Positions 1-6,415 of a stretch of DNA of 15,211 bases are shown here, piece by piece. Origin of the DNA: Rhodoferax sp. (lineage in GTDB: Bacteria > Pseudomonadota > Gammaproteobacteria > Burkholderiales > Burkholderiaceae_C); the NCBI GenBank assembly GCA_017880985.1, contig JADGRK010000017.1, positions 1-15,211 on the forward strand, read 5' to 3'. The stretch's first letter is position 1, and every line of letters begins with the position of its first letter. A program made the position numbers and the translations under genes. Under the pieces are notes generated by a model. It was given only the letters and a program-made list of their open reading frames with translations. It was not told the DNA's origin and did not search any database.

Positions 1-69
1 AACATGAACGGCCGTTGGTGCAGGGGTTTCCCCTTGCGTTGCTGGCGGCAAGCTGCCATTGGGGTTCAC
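1..69 (-). CDS. Possible N-terminus of a gene running off the left edge (folE2 candidate)
   Basis: Downstream of dxs on the same strand, a GTG at 67-69 opens a frame with no stop to the window edge (23 codons, reading VNPNGSLPPATQ and then a Pro/Ala/Thr stretch). It begins 23 bases after the dxs stop. No strong ribosome binding site is visible; CCCCGGTG precedes the start. In related betaproteobacteria dxs is often followed by folE2 (GTP cyclohydrolase FolE2), whose N-terminus is variable, but nothing in 23 residues identifies it. The folE2 idea rests on remembered synteny only. A chance open frame is quite possible. Confidence 0.3.
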   Translation of the reverse strand, partial: MNPNGSLPPATQGETPAPTAVHV

Positions 70-92
70 CGGGGCTGACCGCCCCGGGCGGT

Positions 93-1991
93 TCAAGCGA
101 CGGCTTTGAGCGTCTGCCGCCCAGTCTCCAGCAGCGCGGCAAAGCGCCTGGCAATTGAGGCCTGAATACCTGCGGCATCCAGACCCTGCATGGCCAGCAA
201 TTGGGCCGGGTCGCCGTGCTCGATAAATTCATCGCGCAAGCCCAGTTGCAGCACCGGTTTAAGCACGCGAGCCGCTTGCAGCGCCTCCATTACCGCGCTG
301 CCGGCACCGCCCAGAATGGCACCCTCTTCCAGTGTCACCAGCGCCTCGTGCTCAGCCGCCACTTGCAGCAGCAGTGCCACGTCGAGCGGCTTGGCCCAGC
401 GCATATTGACCACCGTGGCGTTGAGTTTTTCAGCCGCCTGCAGCGCTGGATAAAGCAGCGTGCCAAAGGCCAGAATGGCAATCCCTTTGCCCTCGCGCCT
501 GACTTGCGCCTGGCCAAAGGGCAGGGCGTCCAGGCCTGACTGCACTGCCACACCGGCCCCCGCGCCACGCGGATAGCGCACCGCCACCGGATGGTCCTGC
601 GCAAAAGCGGTGCTCAGCAACTGGCGACATTCGTTCTCATCGGCCGGGCAGGCCAGACTGATGTTGGGGATGCAACGCAGGTACGCGATGTCATAGGCGC
701 CGGCGTGGGTGGCACCGTCAGCACCCACCAGCCCGGCACGGTCCAGTGCAAACACCACCGGCAGGTTTTGAATCGCCACGTCATGAATCAGTTGGTCGTA
801 ACCGCGCTGCAAAAAAGTCGAGTAAATCGCCACCACCGGCTTCATACCCTCGCACGCCAGCCCAGCGGCAAAGGTTACGGCGTGCTGCTCGGCAATGCCG
901 ACATCAAAGTAGCGCTCCGGGAAGCGCTGTTCAAACTCCACCATGCCGGAACCCTCGCGCATGGCGGGAGTGATGCCCACCAATCGCGGGTCATGCGCCG
1001 CCATGTCGCACAGCCACTGGCCAAAGACCTGGGTAAAGGTCTGCTTGGGTGGGGTGCTGGGCGCCTGCAAACCGATGGCAGGATCAAACTTGCCGGGGCC
1101 GTGGTAGGCCACCGGGTCGGCTTCGGCCAATTTGTAACCTTGCCCTTTTTTGGTGACCACGTGCAAGAACTGCGGGCCTTTGAGGTGCTTGATGTTCTCC
1201 AGGGTAGGGATCAGCGCGTTGAGGTCATGACCATCAATCGGGCCAATGTAGTTGAAGCCAAACTTCTCGAACAAAGTAGCCGGCATCACCATGCCTTTGG
1301 CCTGCTCTTCAAAGCGCTTGGCCAGCTCAAACAGGGGTGGCGCACCTTTGAGTACAGTCTTGCCAGCGTTCTTGGCGGCGGCATAGAACTGCCCGCTCAT
1401 GAGCTTGGCCAGGTAGCGGTTGAGTGCGCCCACTGGCGGGCTGATGCTCATGTCGTTGTCGTTCAAAATCACCAGCAAATTGCAGTCGGCCACGCCGGCG
1501 TTGTTGAGCGCCTCAAACGCCATGCCGGCGGTGAGCGCACCGTCGCCAATGACGGCAATCGCACGCCGCTCTTCGCCCTTGATTTTGGCGGCCAGCGCCA
1601 TCCCCAAAGCGGCGGAAATGGAAGTACTGGAGTGCGCCGTACCAAAGGTATCAAAGTTGCTCTCGCCGCGCTGCGGGAATCCGCTCAAGCCCCCCAACTG
1701 GCGCAGCGAAGCCATGCGCTCACGCCGCCCGGTGAGAATTTTGTGCGGATAAGTCTGATGCCCTACGTCCCACACGATACGATCATGCGGCGTGTTGAAC
1801 ACATAATGCAGCGCCACAGTGAGTTCCACGACGCCGAGATTGGAGCTGAGATGCCCACCGGTCTTGGCGACGCTGCTGAGCAAGTAGCCACGCAACTCAT
1901 CGGCCAATACGTTCAACTGCGAACGCGCCAGCAGCCGCAAGTCGGCTGGGTCATTGATGGTTTGTAGCAGTGGATAAGGATTGTTTGACAT
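93..1991 (-). CDS. dxs: 1-deoxy-D-xylulose-5-phosphate synthase
   Basis: A cytoplasmic thiamine-diphosphate enzyme that condenses pyruvate with glyceraldehyde 3-phosphate to DXP, the first step of the MEP isoprenoid pathway, also feeding thiamine and pyridoxal synthesis. The 632 residues match the family length of about 620-640. Visible signatures are GGHLSSNLG with the conserved His at about 47, the ThDP-binding GDGALTAGMAFEALNNAG (from about 149) ending in NDNDMSISP (177-185), a central EQHAVTFAAGL segment carrying the transketolase glutamate, and DRAGLVGADGATHAG of the pyrimidine-binding domain. It is last in the xseB-ispA-dxs run, 70 bases after ispA. The ATG at 1989-1991 is preceded by a Comamonadaceae-type repeat and has no recognisable Shine-Dalgarno sequence, so translation may rely on coupling or an AU-rich leader. 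Identity is secure. Confidence 0.98.
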   Translation of the reverse strand: MSNNPYPLLQTINDPADLRLLARSQLNVLADELRGYLLSSVAKTGGHLSSNLGVVELTVALHYVFNTPHDRIVWDVGHQTYPHKILTGRRERMASLRQLGGLSGFPQRGESNFDTFGTAHSSTSISAALGMALAAKIKGEERRAIAVIGDGALTAGMAFEALNNAGVADCNLLVILNDNDMSISPPVGALNRYLAKLMSGQFYAAAKNAGKTVLKGAPPLFELAKRFEEQAKGMVMPATLFEKFGFNYIGPIDGHDLNALIPTLENIKHLKGPQFLHVVTKKGQGYKLAEADPVAYHGPGKFDPAIGLQAPSTPPKQTFTQVFGQWLCDMAAHDPRLVGITPAMREGSGMVEFEQRFPERYFDVGIAEQHAVTFAAGLACEGMKPVVAIYSTFLQRGYDQLIHDVAIQNLPVVFALDRAGLVGADGATHAGAYDIAYLRCIPNISLACPADENECRQLLSTAFAQDHPVAVRYPRGAGAGVAVQSGLDALPFGQAQVRREGKGIAILAFGTLLYPALQAAEKLNATVVNMRWAKPLDVALLLQVAAEHEALVTLEEGAILGGAGSAVMEALQAARVLKPVLQLGLRDEFIEHGDPAQLLAMQGLDAAGIQASIARRFAALLETGRQTLKAVA

Positions 1992-2047
1992 ATGCTATAT
2001 TTTTGATAGCTGTTAGCACTTATTTAATAAGGGCTAGAGGCTAATTT
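1992..2047 (-). repeat. Interspersed intergenic repeat between ispA and dxs
   Basis: An AT-rich island fills most of the 70-base ispA-dxs gap. Read on the minus strand it contains aaatta, tctagcc, gctaacagcta and tatagca in that order. The same blocks recur with identical spacing inside the sulfurtransferase gene at 5943-5998; by hand about 36 of 55 positions agree without gaps. I recognise this as a short dispersed element common between genes in Comamonadaceae, from memory rather than from a search. Its edge abuts the dxs start codon, so it forms the dxs leader. Confidence 0.6.
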
Positions 2048-2061
2048 CCCTTAAATTTGTA

Positions 2062-3030
2062 TCAATTGGCGCGCTTCACAACCAGGCGCGCTAAACCCTG
2101 CAATGCCTGCGTGTTGGGCAAACCGCTCTGCGCCAGTGCGGCCAGGGCCTGATCCAGCAACTCTTGCGCGTAAGCACTTGATCGCTCCAGCCCCAGCAAG
2201 GACACGTAGGTGGGCTTATGCTGGTCGGCATCTTTGCCGGGCGTCTTGCCCAGCGTGACCGAATCAGCCGTGACGTCCAGAATATCGTCCACCACCTGAA
2301 ACGCCAGACCGATGGCGGCTCCGTAGGTTTTGAGCGCCGCCCGGGCTTGGCTTGAGGCCTTGCCACAGGCCGCGCCCATCATCACGCTGGCCTGTAACAG
2401 CGCGCCGGTCTTGAGGCGGTGCATCTCGCGCAACTCGCTCTCAGTCAGCGCCAGGCCGACACTGGCCAGATCAATGGCCTGACCGCCCGCCATCCCGGCA
2501 CTGCCAGCCGCGCGCGCCAACAGACGGCACAGAGCAGCTTGTTGCCCGGCAGGCATTCCATGCTCAGGGGTCAACAACTCAAATGCCAGCGCCTGCAAAG
2601 CGTCGCCCGCCAGCAAAGCGCTGGCTGCGCCAAATTTCACATGCACGGTGGGCTTGCCGCGGCGCAGCACATCATTGTCCATGCACGGCATGTCGTCATG
2701 CACCAGCGAATAGGCATGAATCAGCTCCACAGCGCACGCTGCCCGCAGCGCCGCTTCGTCTGCCGCCCCCTCGCCCGCTGGCAGAGCGTTGGGGTGAGGG
2801 CTGCTGGCTGCCTCCGCCGCCGCCAGCACCAGCAAGGGACGCAGCCGCTTGCCGCCATCGAGCACAGCGTAACGCATGGCCGCGATCAATGCCGCCGGAG
2901 CGCCGTGCTCTGAATTGGCGCTCGCCTCCAGGCTGACCCAGCGACGCAGGGCCGCTTCAATGCGAGCCAGATGCGCGGCACTCCAGGCTGCCAGGTCAAG
3001 TCCGTTATGACGTCTCACTCGGGTGTCCAC
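2062..3030 (-). CDS. ispA: Farnesyl diphosphate synthase (geranyltranstransferase)
   Basis: A cytoplasmic prenyltransferase that adds isopentenyl diphosphate to DMAPP and GPP to make farnesyl diphosphate. Family marks in order are GGKRLRP (59-65), the first Asp-rich motif DDMPCMD (112-118), HRLKTGALL, and the second Asp-rich motif DDILD (248-252) within FQVVDDILD. The 322 residues exceed the usual 295-300, partly through an insert around residues 75-88 (SPHPNALPAGEGA) that corresponds to a GC-rich repeat in the DNA. The GTG at 3028-3030 gives a 16-base overlap with xseB. An alternative GTG at 3016-3018 forms a GTGA overlap with the xseB stop and would give 318 residues. Neither has a strong ribosome binding site, which suggests translational coupling. 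It lies upstream of dxs on the same strand, so both feed one pathway. Confidence 0.95.
   Translation of the reverse strand: MDTRVRRHNGLDLAAWSAAHLARIEAALRRWVSLEASANSEHGAPAALIAAMRYAVLDGGKRLRPLLVLAAAEAASSPHPNALPAGEGAADEAALRAACAVELIHAYSLVHDDMPCMDNDVLRRGKPTVHVKFGAASALLAGDALQALAFELLTPEHGMPAGQQAALCRLLARAAGSAGMAGGQAIDLASVGLALTESELREMHRLKTGALLQASVMMGAACGKASSQARAALKTYGAAIGLAFQVVDDILDVTADSVTLGKTPGKDADQHKPTYVSLLGLERSSAYAQELLDQALAALAQSGLPNTQALQGLARLVVKRAN
2766..2800. repeat. GC-rich palindromic repeat inserted in frame in ispA
   Basis: The plus strand reads ccctcgccc, then about 16 bases, then gggtgaggg. The arms pair over nine positions with one G-T wobble. This closely resembles a dispersed proteobacterial repeat usually seen between genes, whose translation gives peptides like SPHPNPLPEGEG (recalled, not searched). 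Here it lies inside the reading frame of ispA and adds about 12 residues to the stretch before the first Asp-rich motif, without breaking the frame. Confidence 0.55.
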
Positions 3031-3251
3031 GTTTTGAGCAGCCCCTGGTCGAGCACCTTGATCTGACCTTCAACCGCTTCCAGCTGATCACGGCAAAACT
3101 TGAGCAATTCGGCGCCACGCTGATACTGCGAGAGCAATTGCGCCAGTGGCAAATCACCAGACTCCAAGCGGGCGACCAGTTGCTCCAGCTCTTGCAGAGC
3201 CGCTTCATAACTGGCCGGGGCAGCAGAGACCGATTTGTGGGCAGAAGCCAT
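3015..3251 (-). CDS. xseB: Exodeoxyribonuclease VII small subunit
   Basis: The small subunit of exonuclease VII, which with XseA degrades single-stranded DNA to oligonucleotides in the cytoplasm. The 78 residues fit the family (about 70-85). The diagnostic SYEAALQELEQLVARLESGD lies at about residues 14-33, followed by LPLAQLLSQYQRGAELLKFC and a helical tail; two antiparallel helices are expected. It starts with ATG at 3249-3251 and overlaps the ispA start region by 16 bases (or only at GTGA if the later ispA start is used). It is the first gene of the minus-strand xseB-ispA-dxs run, so a promoter should lie in the divergent gap at 3252-3398. The xseA partner is not in the window. Confidence 0.94.
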   Translation of the reverse strand: MASAHKSVSAAPASYEAALQELEQLVARLESGDLPLAQLLSQYQRGAELLKFCRDQLEAVEGQIKVLDQGLLKTWTPE

Positions 3252-3398
3252 GTAATGAGCTAATTTGTAGATTCAAAGAGGCGATTTTAGGCGTTCAGGC
3301 GACCGCTACAATGAGGCCTCTTCCAACCGGTCCTGGCCGGCTTCCTTTGCACCGCGCTTTGGCGCATCTCCCTGTGGAGAGTCTTTAGGTCATGACTG
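3252..3398. promoter_or_regulatory. Divergent intergenic region, xseB / Rieske oxygenase
   Basis: These 147 bases separate two divergent starts and should hold both promoters. On the plus strand TACAAT at 3307-3312 is a plausible -10 box, but no good -35 box lies 16-18 bases before it. The presumed leader contains small hairpins, including TCTCC-CTGT-GGAGA at 3367-3380. A four-codon ATG minigene (3392-3406, reading MTDV then stop) overlaps the oxygenase start. I do not recognise a known riboswitch here. Confidence 0.3.
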
Positions 3399-4559
3399 AT
3401 GTCTGATTTAAGTCTTCAACTGCAGCAGGCCACCGGCCAACTACCAGTTTCAAGCTACTTTGACGAAGCGCTGTACCAGCGCGAACTCACCCAAATTTTC
3501 CAGCCTGGCCCGCGCTATGTGGGGCACCGCCTGAGCGTGCCCGAGGTGGGCGACTACGCCACCCTGGCGCAAGAGGCGCACGGACGAGCCCTGCTGCATA
3601 CGCCCAGTGGCGTTGAACTGATTTCCAACGTCTGCCGCCACCGTCAGGCGCTGATGCTCCAGGGCCGCGGCTCACTCAACACCACCCAGCCGGGTGCAGC
3701 GGCCGGCAACATGGTGTGCCCGCTGCACCGCTGGACCTACAGCGGCAGTGGCAGCACCAGCAACCCGGCGCAGCCCGCTGGCAGGTTGCTTGGCGCGCCG
3801 CACTTTGCCAGCGACCCCTGCCTGGACCTGAACAATTACAAGCTGCGTGAATGGAACGGTCTGCTGTTCGAGGACAATGGCCGTGACATCGCCTCCGACC
3901 TGGCTGATATGGGGCCGCGCGCGGACCTGGATTTCAGCGGCTTTGTGCTCGACAAGGTCGAGCTGCACGAGTGCCGTTACAACTGGAAAACCTTCATCGA
4001 AGTCTATCTGGAGGACTACCACGTTGGCCCTTTTCACCCGGGTTTAGGCGGTTTTGTGACCTGCGACGACCTGCGTTGGGAGTTCAAGGAGAACTACTCG
4101 GTGCAAACCGTGGGCATCAGCGCCGCCCTGCGCAATCAGAGACCAGCGGGCAGCCCGGTCTATCAACGCTGGCATGACGCACTCAACCGTTACAACCAGG
4201 GCCAGCCACCCAAATCCGGGGCCATCTGGCTCACCTATTACCCGCACATCATGGTCGAGTGGTATCCGCATGTGCTGACGGTCTCAACCCTACAGCCGAT
4301 CAGCGCAGACAAGACCCTGAACGTGGTTGAGTTTTACTACCCGGAAGAAATCCAGTCGTTTGAGCGCGAGTTTGTCGAAGCGCAGCAAGCCGCCTACATG
4401 GAAACCTGCCTTGAAGACGATGAGATTGGCGAACGCATGGACGCCGGTCGGCGCGCGCTCATGCTGCGTGGCGACAACCAAGTCGGCCCCTACCAGAGCC
4501 CGATGGAAGACGGGATGCAGCAGTTTCATGACTGGTACCGGCGTCGCATCAACGCATAA
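3399..4559 (+). CDS. Rieske-type aromatic ring-hydroxylating oxygenase, alpha subunit
   Basis: An iron-dependent oxygenase subunit with an N-terminal Rieske [2Fe-2S] domain and a C-terminal mononuclear iron domain. The cluster ligands are C79-x-H81 (CRHRQALM) and C107-x2-H110 (CPLHRWTY). The iron site is visible in NWKTFIEVYLEDYHVGPFH, giving H208 and H213, with D340 or D341 (CLEDDEIGERMDAG) as the likely acidic ligand. The 386 residues are near the family size. Two oddities stand out: 25 residues separate the ligand pairs instead of the usual 15-17, and WTY is followed by a Gly/Ser/Pro stretch before GRLLGAPHF. No reductase or ferredoxin gene lies nearby, so the electron donor is unknown. 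The layout resembles choline-monooxygenase-like alpha subunits, but the substrate cannot be read from sequence. The upstream ATG at 3392 hits a stop after four codons. Confidence 0.92.
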   Translation: MSDLSLQLQQATGQLPVSSYFDEALYQRELTQIFQPGPRYVGHRLSVPEVGDYATLAQEAHGRALLHTPSGVELISNVCRHRQALMLQGRGSLNTTQPGAAAGNMVCPLHRWTYSGSGSTSNPAQPAGRLLGAPHFASDPCLDLNNYKLREWNGLLFEDNGRDIASDLADMGPRADLDFSGFVLDKVELHECRYNWKTFIEVYLEDYHVGPFHPGLGGFVTCDDLRWEFKENYSVQTVGISAALRNQRPAGSPVYQRWHDALNRYNQGQPPKSGAIWLTYYPHIMVEWYPHVLTVSTLQPISADKTLNVVEFYYPEEIQSFEREFVEAQQAAYMETCLEDDEIGERMDAGRRALMLRGDNQVGPYQSPMEDGMQQFHDWYRRRINA

Positions 4560-4566
4560 CCGAACC

Positions 4567-5454
4567 ATGCAAGCACTTTGGATGGTGTTGGGGTCGTTCT
4601 TTTTTGCCACCATGGCGGTGGGAATCAAGATCGCATCGGTTGAGTTCAACCTTTTTGAACTGGTGTTTTACCGCGGCGTGGTGAGCGTGATTTTCATGGC
4701 GTTGGTATTGCGCGCACGTGGCACGCCCTTGCGCACGCCGGTGCCGATGATGCACGCCTGGCGCACTGTGATTGGCGTGCTGTCGCTGGGCTCATGGTTT
4801 TACGCCATTGCCCACTTACCGCTGGCGACCGCCATGACGCTCAACTACATGAGCGGGGTCTGGGTGGCCGCATTCATTGTGGGTGGCGCCGTGCTGTATG
4901 GGCAGGCCGAACGCCAAGGACCGCTGATGGCCACCGTGCTGGCCGGTTTTGCCGGCGTAGTGATGATGCTGCGCCCGACGCTGGACCAGAACCAGCTCTT
5001 TGCCGGCTTGATCGGCCTGCTGTCCGGGTTGGGCGCGGCGCTGGCTTATATGCAAGTAACCGCGCTCGGTAAGGCCGGTGAACCCGAAGGCCGTACAGTG
5101 TTTTATTTCTCATTGGGCACTGTCGCTGCGGGGACCGCGGGCGTGCTGTTCACCGGCTTGACGCCCTGGTCCGCAGTGAGCTGGCAAAGCGCGGCCTGGC
5201 TGGTGCCGATTGGCGTACTCGCCTCCTTGGGGCAGTGGTGCATGACGCGCGCCTACAGTCGGGGCTCGACCCTGCTGGTGGCCAATTTGCAGTATTCGGG
5301 CATTGTGTTTGCTGCCTTCTACAGCCTGCTGCTGTTTGGCGACCAGATCCCACTGCTCGGCTGGGCTGGCATGGGCCTGATCGTGGCGAGCGGCCTGGCC
5401 GCCACCGTGCTGCGCACCCGCGCCCTGCCCAACACACCGGCCGAAGAACACTGA
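4567..5454 (+). CDS. EamA/DMT-superfamily inner-membrane permease
   Basis: A predicted drug/metabolite transporter of 295 residues with about ten hydrophobic segments arranged as two EamA repeats. The first half contains LFELVFYRGVVSVIFMALVL and the typical FYAIAHLPLATAMTLNY. The second half contains GALAYMQVTALGKAGEPE, LGQWCMTRAYSRGSTLLVA and a final helix before a short polar tail. The ATG at 4567 is chosen because it begins directly at the first membrane helix; the frame stays open to 4327, but that part lies inside the oxygenase gene and gives a polar, unrelated N-terminus. It starts 7 bases after the oxygenase stop, without a clear ribosome binding site, so it is probably co-transcribed and coupled. 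The substrate is unknown; export or uptake of the oxygenase's substrate or product is only a guess from position. Confidence 0.92.
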   Translation: MQALWMVLGSFFFATMAVGIKIASVEFNLFELVFYRGVVSVIFMALVLRARGTPLRTPVPMMHAWRTVIGVLSLGSWFYAIAHLPLATAMTLNYMSGVWVAAFIVGGAVLYGQAERQGPLMATVLAGFAGVVMMLRPTLDQNQLFAGLIGLLSGLGAALAYMQVTALGKAGEPEGRTVFYFSLGTVAAGTAGVLFTGLTPWSAVSWQSAAWLVPIGVLASLGQWCMTRAYSRGSTLLVANLQYSGIVFAAFYSLLLFGDQIPLLGWAGMGLIVASGLAATVLRTRALPNTPAEEH

Positions 5455-5488
5455 GGCCCCGCACCTGATCCACACCAAGGAAAAATCC

Positions 5489-6358
5489 ATGTATGGCACC
5501 CTGATTTCCGCCTCCCAACTCCAGAGCCTGCTCGCCAGCGGCCAACCGGTCATGGTGTTTGACTGCAGCTTTGAGCTGATGCAGCCTGGCGCGGGCGATG
5601 CCCAGTACAGCCAAGCGCACATCCCTGGTGCCGTGCGCGCAGATCTGGACCGGCACTTGAGTGCCAACGGCGCACCAGACGCTGCCTCGGGCGGGCGCCA
5701 TCCCCTGCCCTCACGTGCCACCTTTGCCGCCTGGCTTGGCAGCGTAGGTTTCAATAACACGATGCAGGCGGTGGTCTATGACCGTCAAGGCGCCAGCTAC
5801 TGCGGGCGTTTGTGGTGGATGCTGAAGTGGGTCGGTCATGAGGCTGTGGCGGTGCTGGATGGCGGTTGGCAGGCCTGGCAAGCCAGCGGCGGCACCACGC
5901 AAAGCGCCGCATCAACCCGCACCGACACCCAAACTCATGCATCAAATTACGTTCTAGCCACCGCCAATACTTCGCTAACAGCTACTGAAACTATAGCAAA
6001 ACAATTGGGACGACCGACTCTTACCCTCATCGACGCCCGCAGTGCAGAACGCTTCAAAGGCGAGATCGAGCCGCTTGACCCGGTCGCAGGCCATATCCCT
6101 GGTGCGCTCAATCGGGCTTTCAACCTGAACTTCAATGCCGACGGCAGATTCAAACCCGCGCCCCAACTCAAGGCCGAATTTGAAGCCTTGCTGGCCGGAC
6201 GCGACCCCGCCACAGTGGTGCACCACTGCGGCAGCGGTGTCAGCGCCGTGCCCAATATCATCGCCATGGAAGTGGCTGGCCTGGGACGCACCACCTTGTA
6301 TGCTGGCAGCTGGAGCGAGTGGTGCAGCGACCCGGCGCGGCCATGTGCAAAAGGCTAG
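5489..6358 (+). CDS. sseA: Two-domain sulfurtransferase (3-mercaptopyruvate/thiosulfate type)
   Basis: A cytoplasmic rhodanese-fold enzyme moving sulfane sulfur from 3-mercaptopyruvate or thiosulfate to an acceptor. The N-terminal non-catalytic rhodanese domain spans about residues 5-135, with VFDCSFEL, SQAHIPGAVRADLD and VLDGGWQAW. The catalytic domain runs from about 178, with IDARSAERFKGEIEPLDPVAGHIPGA and the active-site loop C247-GSGVSA; CGSGV(T/S)A is the loop of the mercaptopyruvate group rather than the CRKGVT of classical rhodanese. The 289 residues are typical. The linker at 152-170 is encoded by a degenerate copy of a dispersed repeat that also lies before dxs. The ATG at 5489 has an AAGGA ribosome binding site at 5477-5481. 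It lies 34 bases after the permease on the same strand and may share its transcript. Confidence 0.93.
   Translation: MYGTLISASQLQSLLASGQPVMVFDCSFELMQPGAGDAQYSQAHIPGAVRADLDRHLSANGAPDAASGGRHPLPSRATFAAWLGSVGFNNTMQAVVYDRQGASYCGRLWWMLKWVGHEAVAVLDGGWQAWQASGGTTQSAASTRTDTQTHASNYVLATANTSLTATETIAKQLGRPTLTLIDARSAERFKGEIEPLDPVAGHIPGALNRAFNLNFNADGRFKPAPQLKAEFEALLAGRDPATVVHHCGSGVSAVPNIIAMEVAGLGRTTLYAGSWSEWCSDPARPCAKG
5943..5998 (+). repeat. Degenerate dispersed repeat inside the sulfurtransferase gene
   Basis: The plus strand carries aaatta, tctagcc, gctaacagcta and tatagca in the same order and at the same spacing as the minus-strand reading of 1992-2047. About 36 of 55 positions agree by hand, with no gap. 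It is read in frame as roughly residues 152-170 of the protein, in the linker between the two rhodanese domains, and contains no stop in that frame. The stretch is visibly more AT-rich than the flanking gene. Confidence 0.5.
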
Positions 6359-6383
6359 CAGCTTGCAGTGAGCCGCTAGCCAA

Positions 6384-6405
6384 CGATGCGGCGGCGGCCG
6401 CATCG
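6384..6405. terminator. Strong hairpin between convergent genes
   Basis: CGATGCGGC at 6384-6392 pairs perfectly with GCCGCATCG at 6397-6405 around a four-base GGCG loop. It sits in the 57-base gap between the convergent stops of the sulfurtransferase and the cytochrome lipoprotein, where a bidirectional terminator is expected. Neither side has a T tract, so it would not be a classical intrinsic terminator. A second inverted pair, GGCTAGC/GCTAGCC (6353-6359 and 6375-6381), lies just before it and includes the sulfurtransferase stop codon. Confidence 0.4.
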
Positions 6406-6415
6406 GAGACCGCCA

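Noticed and set aside
78..92. Hairpin ACCGCC-CCG-GGCGGT after the dxs stop as a terminator
   Set aside because: There is no T tract after it on the minus strand, and another frame may begin 10 bases later, so readthrough is as likely.
591..1967. 458-codon open frame on the plus strand opposite dxs
   Set aside because: It is antisense to a certain gene; GC-rich codon use keeps the opposite frame open. It has no ribosome binding site or recognisable domain.
3392..3406. Four-codon minigene (MTDV) overlapping the oxygenase start
   Set aside because: An ATG followed by a stop after four codons is expected by chance; no leader-peptide features such as repeated codons plus an attenuator are visible.
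4327..4566. Eighty-codon N-terminal extension of the permease frame
   Set aside because: It lies within the oxygenase gene and reads as polar shadow sequence; the membrane helix starts at ATG 4567.
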